The notes under the pieces are model-generated. The model searched no databases, was not told the origin of the DNA, and was given only the letters and a program-made list of their open reading frames with translations. The translations under genes were made by a program, and so were the position numbers. From CAILLO01 sp964579735 (GTDB lineage Bacteria; Bacillota; Clostridia; Saccharofermentanales; UBA5734): 14,443 bases of DNA. Where the stretch lies: positions 1-14,443 of the forward strand of contig CAZOHH010000060.1 of the NCBI GenBank assembly GCA_964579735.1. Reading direction: 5' to 3'. This document shows positions 14,121 to 14,443 of this stretch, piece after piece (position 1 is the first letter of the stretch; every line of letters begins with the position of its first letter).

Positions 14121-14443
14121 ATGGACTTCATGGAAATCGTCCAAAAGCGCTATTCGGTCCGGAAATACACGGAGGAACCGGTCGGAGACGACCTGCTCGC
14201 GCAGATCCTCGAAGCGGGGCGGCTCGCCCCGACGGGCGCGAACTACCAGCCGCAGCGCCTCATCGTCATCCGACAGAAGGACGGCCTCGAACGGCTCAAG
14301 AAAGGCGCCAACGTCTACGGTGCGCCCCTCGCGATCCTCGTCTGCGCGGACCACGATGACGTATGGAAGCGCCGCTACGACGGCAAGACGCTGACCGACA
14401 TCGACACCAGCATCGTCACCACCCACATGATGCTCGAGGCGAC
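14121..14443 (+). CDS. Nitroreductase family protein (3' end outside window)
   Basis: The first 107 residues of an FMN-dependent nitroreductase-fold enzyme. The FMN-phosphate motif KRYSVRKY (9-16) is followed by ILEAGRLAPTGANYQPQ, and later by DIDTSIVTTHMMLEA at the dimer/FMN interface. Such enzymes use NAD(P)H to reduce nitroaromatics, quinones or flavins; the physiological substrate is usually unknown. The ATG at 14121 has AAAGGAGA seven bases upstream; the internal ATG at residue 4 lacks this spacing. The gene is divergent from the DUF6803-like gene and has its own TATAAT promoter. The sequence is intact up to the window edge. Confidence 0.9.
   Translation, partial: MDFMEIVQKRYSVRKYTEEPVGDDLLAQILEAGRLAPTGANYQPQRLIVIRQKDGLERLKKGANVYGAPLAILVCADHDDVWKRRYDGKTLTDIDTSIVTTHMMLEA

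Noticed and set aside
13369..14394. Open frame of 341 codons on the plus strand
   Set aside because: Antisense to the membrane-protein gene and then out of frame with the nitroreductase; acidic low-complexity product and no ribosome site.

Overview
This window is G+C-rich bacterial DNA with tightly packed genes and strong AGGAGG-type ribosome binding sites. The two blocks of exactly 100 N (2462-2561, 5100-5199) mark it as a scaffolded assembly, probably a metagenome-derived genome. The gene content is cytoplasmic glycoside hydrolases, a corrinoid-methyltransferase-like UroD protein, a 2x[4Fe-4S] aldo/keto reductase-type protein and a DUF6803-like membrane protein. This suggests an anaerobic, carbohydrate-using bacterium, most likely Bacillota (Clostridia-like) or possibly a spirochaete. 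The phylum cannot be fixed from the sequence alone, and there is no rRNA, tRNA, CRISPR array or insertion sequence.

Region 1 (1-2461, minus strand): a two-gene unit of an alpha/beta hydrolase (abhydrolase_7/acetyl-xylan-esterase-like) followed by an MFS transporter. A perfect TATAAT lies at the edge of the first gap, upstream of the hydrolase. The first 56 bases may hold the start of a third gene of this unit that runs out of the window.

Region 2 (2562-5414, plus strand): the 3' part of an alpha/alpha-toroid (prenyltransferase/squalene-oxidase-repeat-like) gene of unknown function, then a secreted and membrane-anchored protein with two carboxypeptidase-regulatory-like beta-sandwich domains, one transmembrane helix and a C-terminal zinc ribbon. 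A decayed second copy of the toroid gene's C-terminal end lies at 5330-5414 and overlaps the end of the convergent GH32 gene.

Region 3 (13258 down to 5390, minus strand): seven closely spaced genes that read as one operon. In order of transcription they are GH29 alpha-L-fucosidase, amidohydrolase-2 family protein, UroD/MtaA-like protein, D-psicose (allulose)/tagatose 3-epimerase, glycosylasparaginase-type Ntn hydrolase, aldo/keto reductase-like ferredoxin-domain protein, and GH32 beta-fructosidase. None has a signal peptide, so the cluster should act on imported oligosaccharides or glycopeptides. The epimerase, GH29 and GH32 calls rest on clear catalytic motifs. How all seven cooperate is not known; fucosylated glycan or glyco-asparagine breakdown plus ketose handling is the best inference. 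No transporter or regulator lies within the operon.

Region 4 (13386-14443): a terminator-like hairpin, a DUF6803-like four-helix membrane protein (minus strand), an inverted repeat upstream of it, and a divergent nitroreductase (plus strand, cut by the window end) with a TATAAT promoter.
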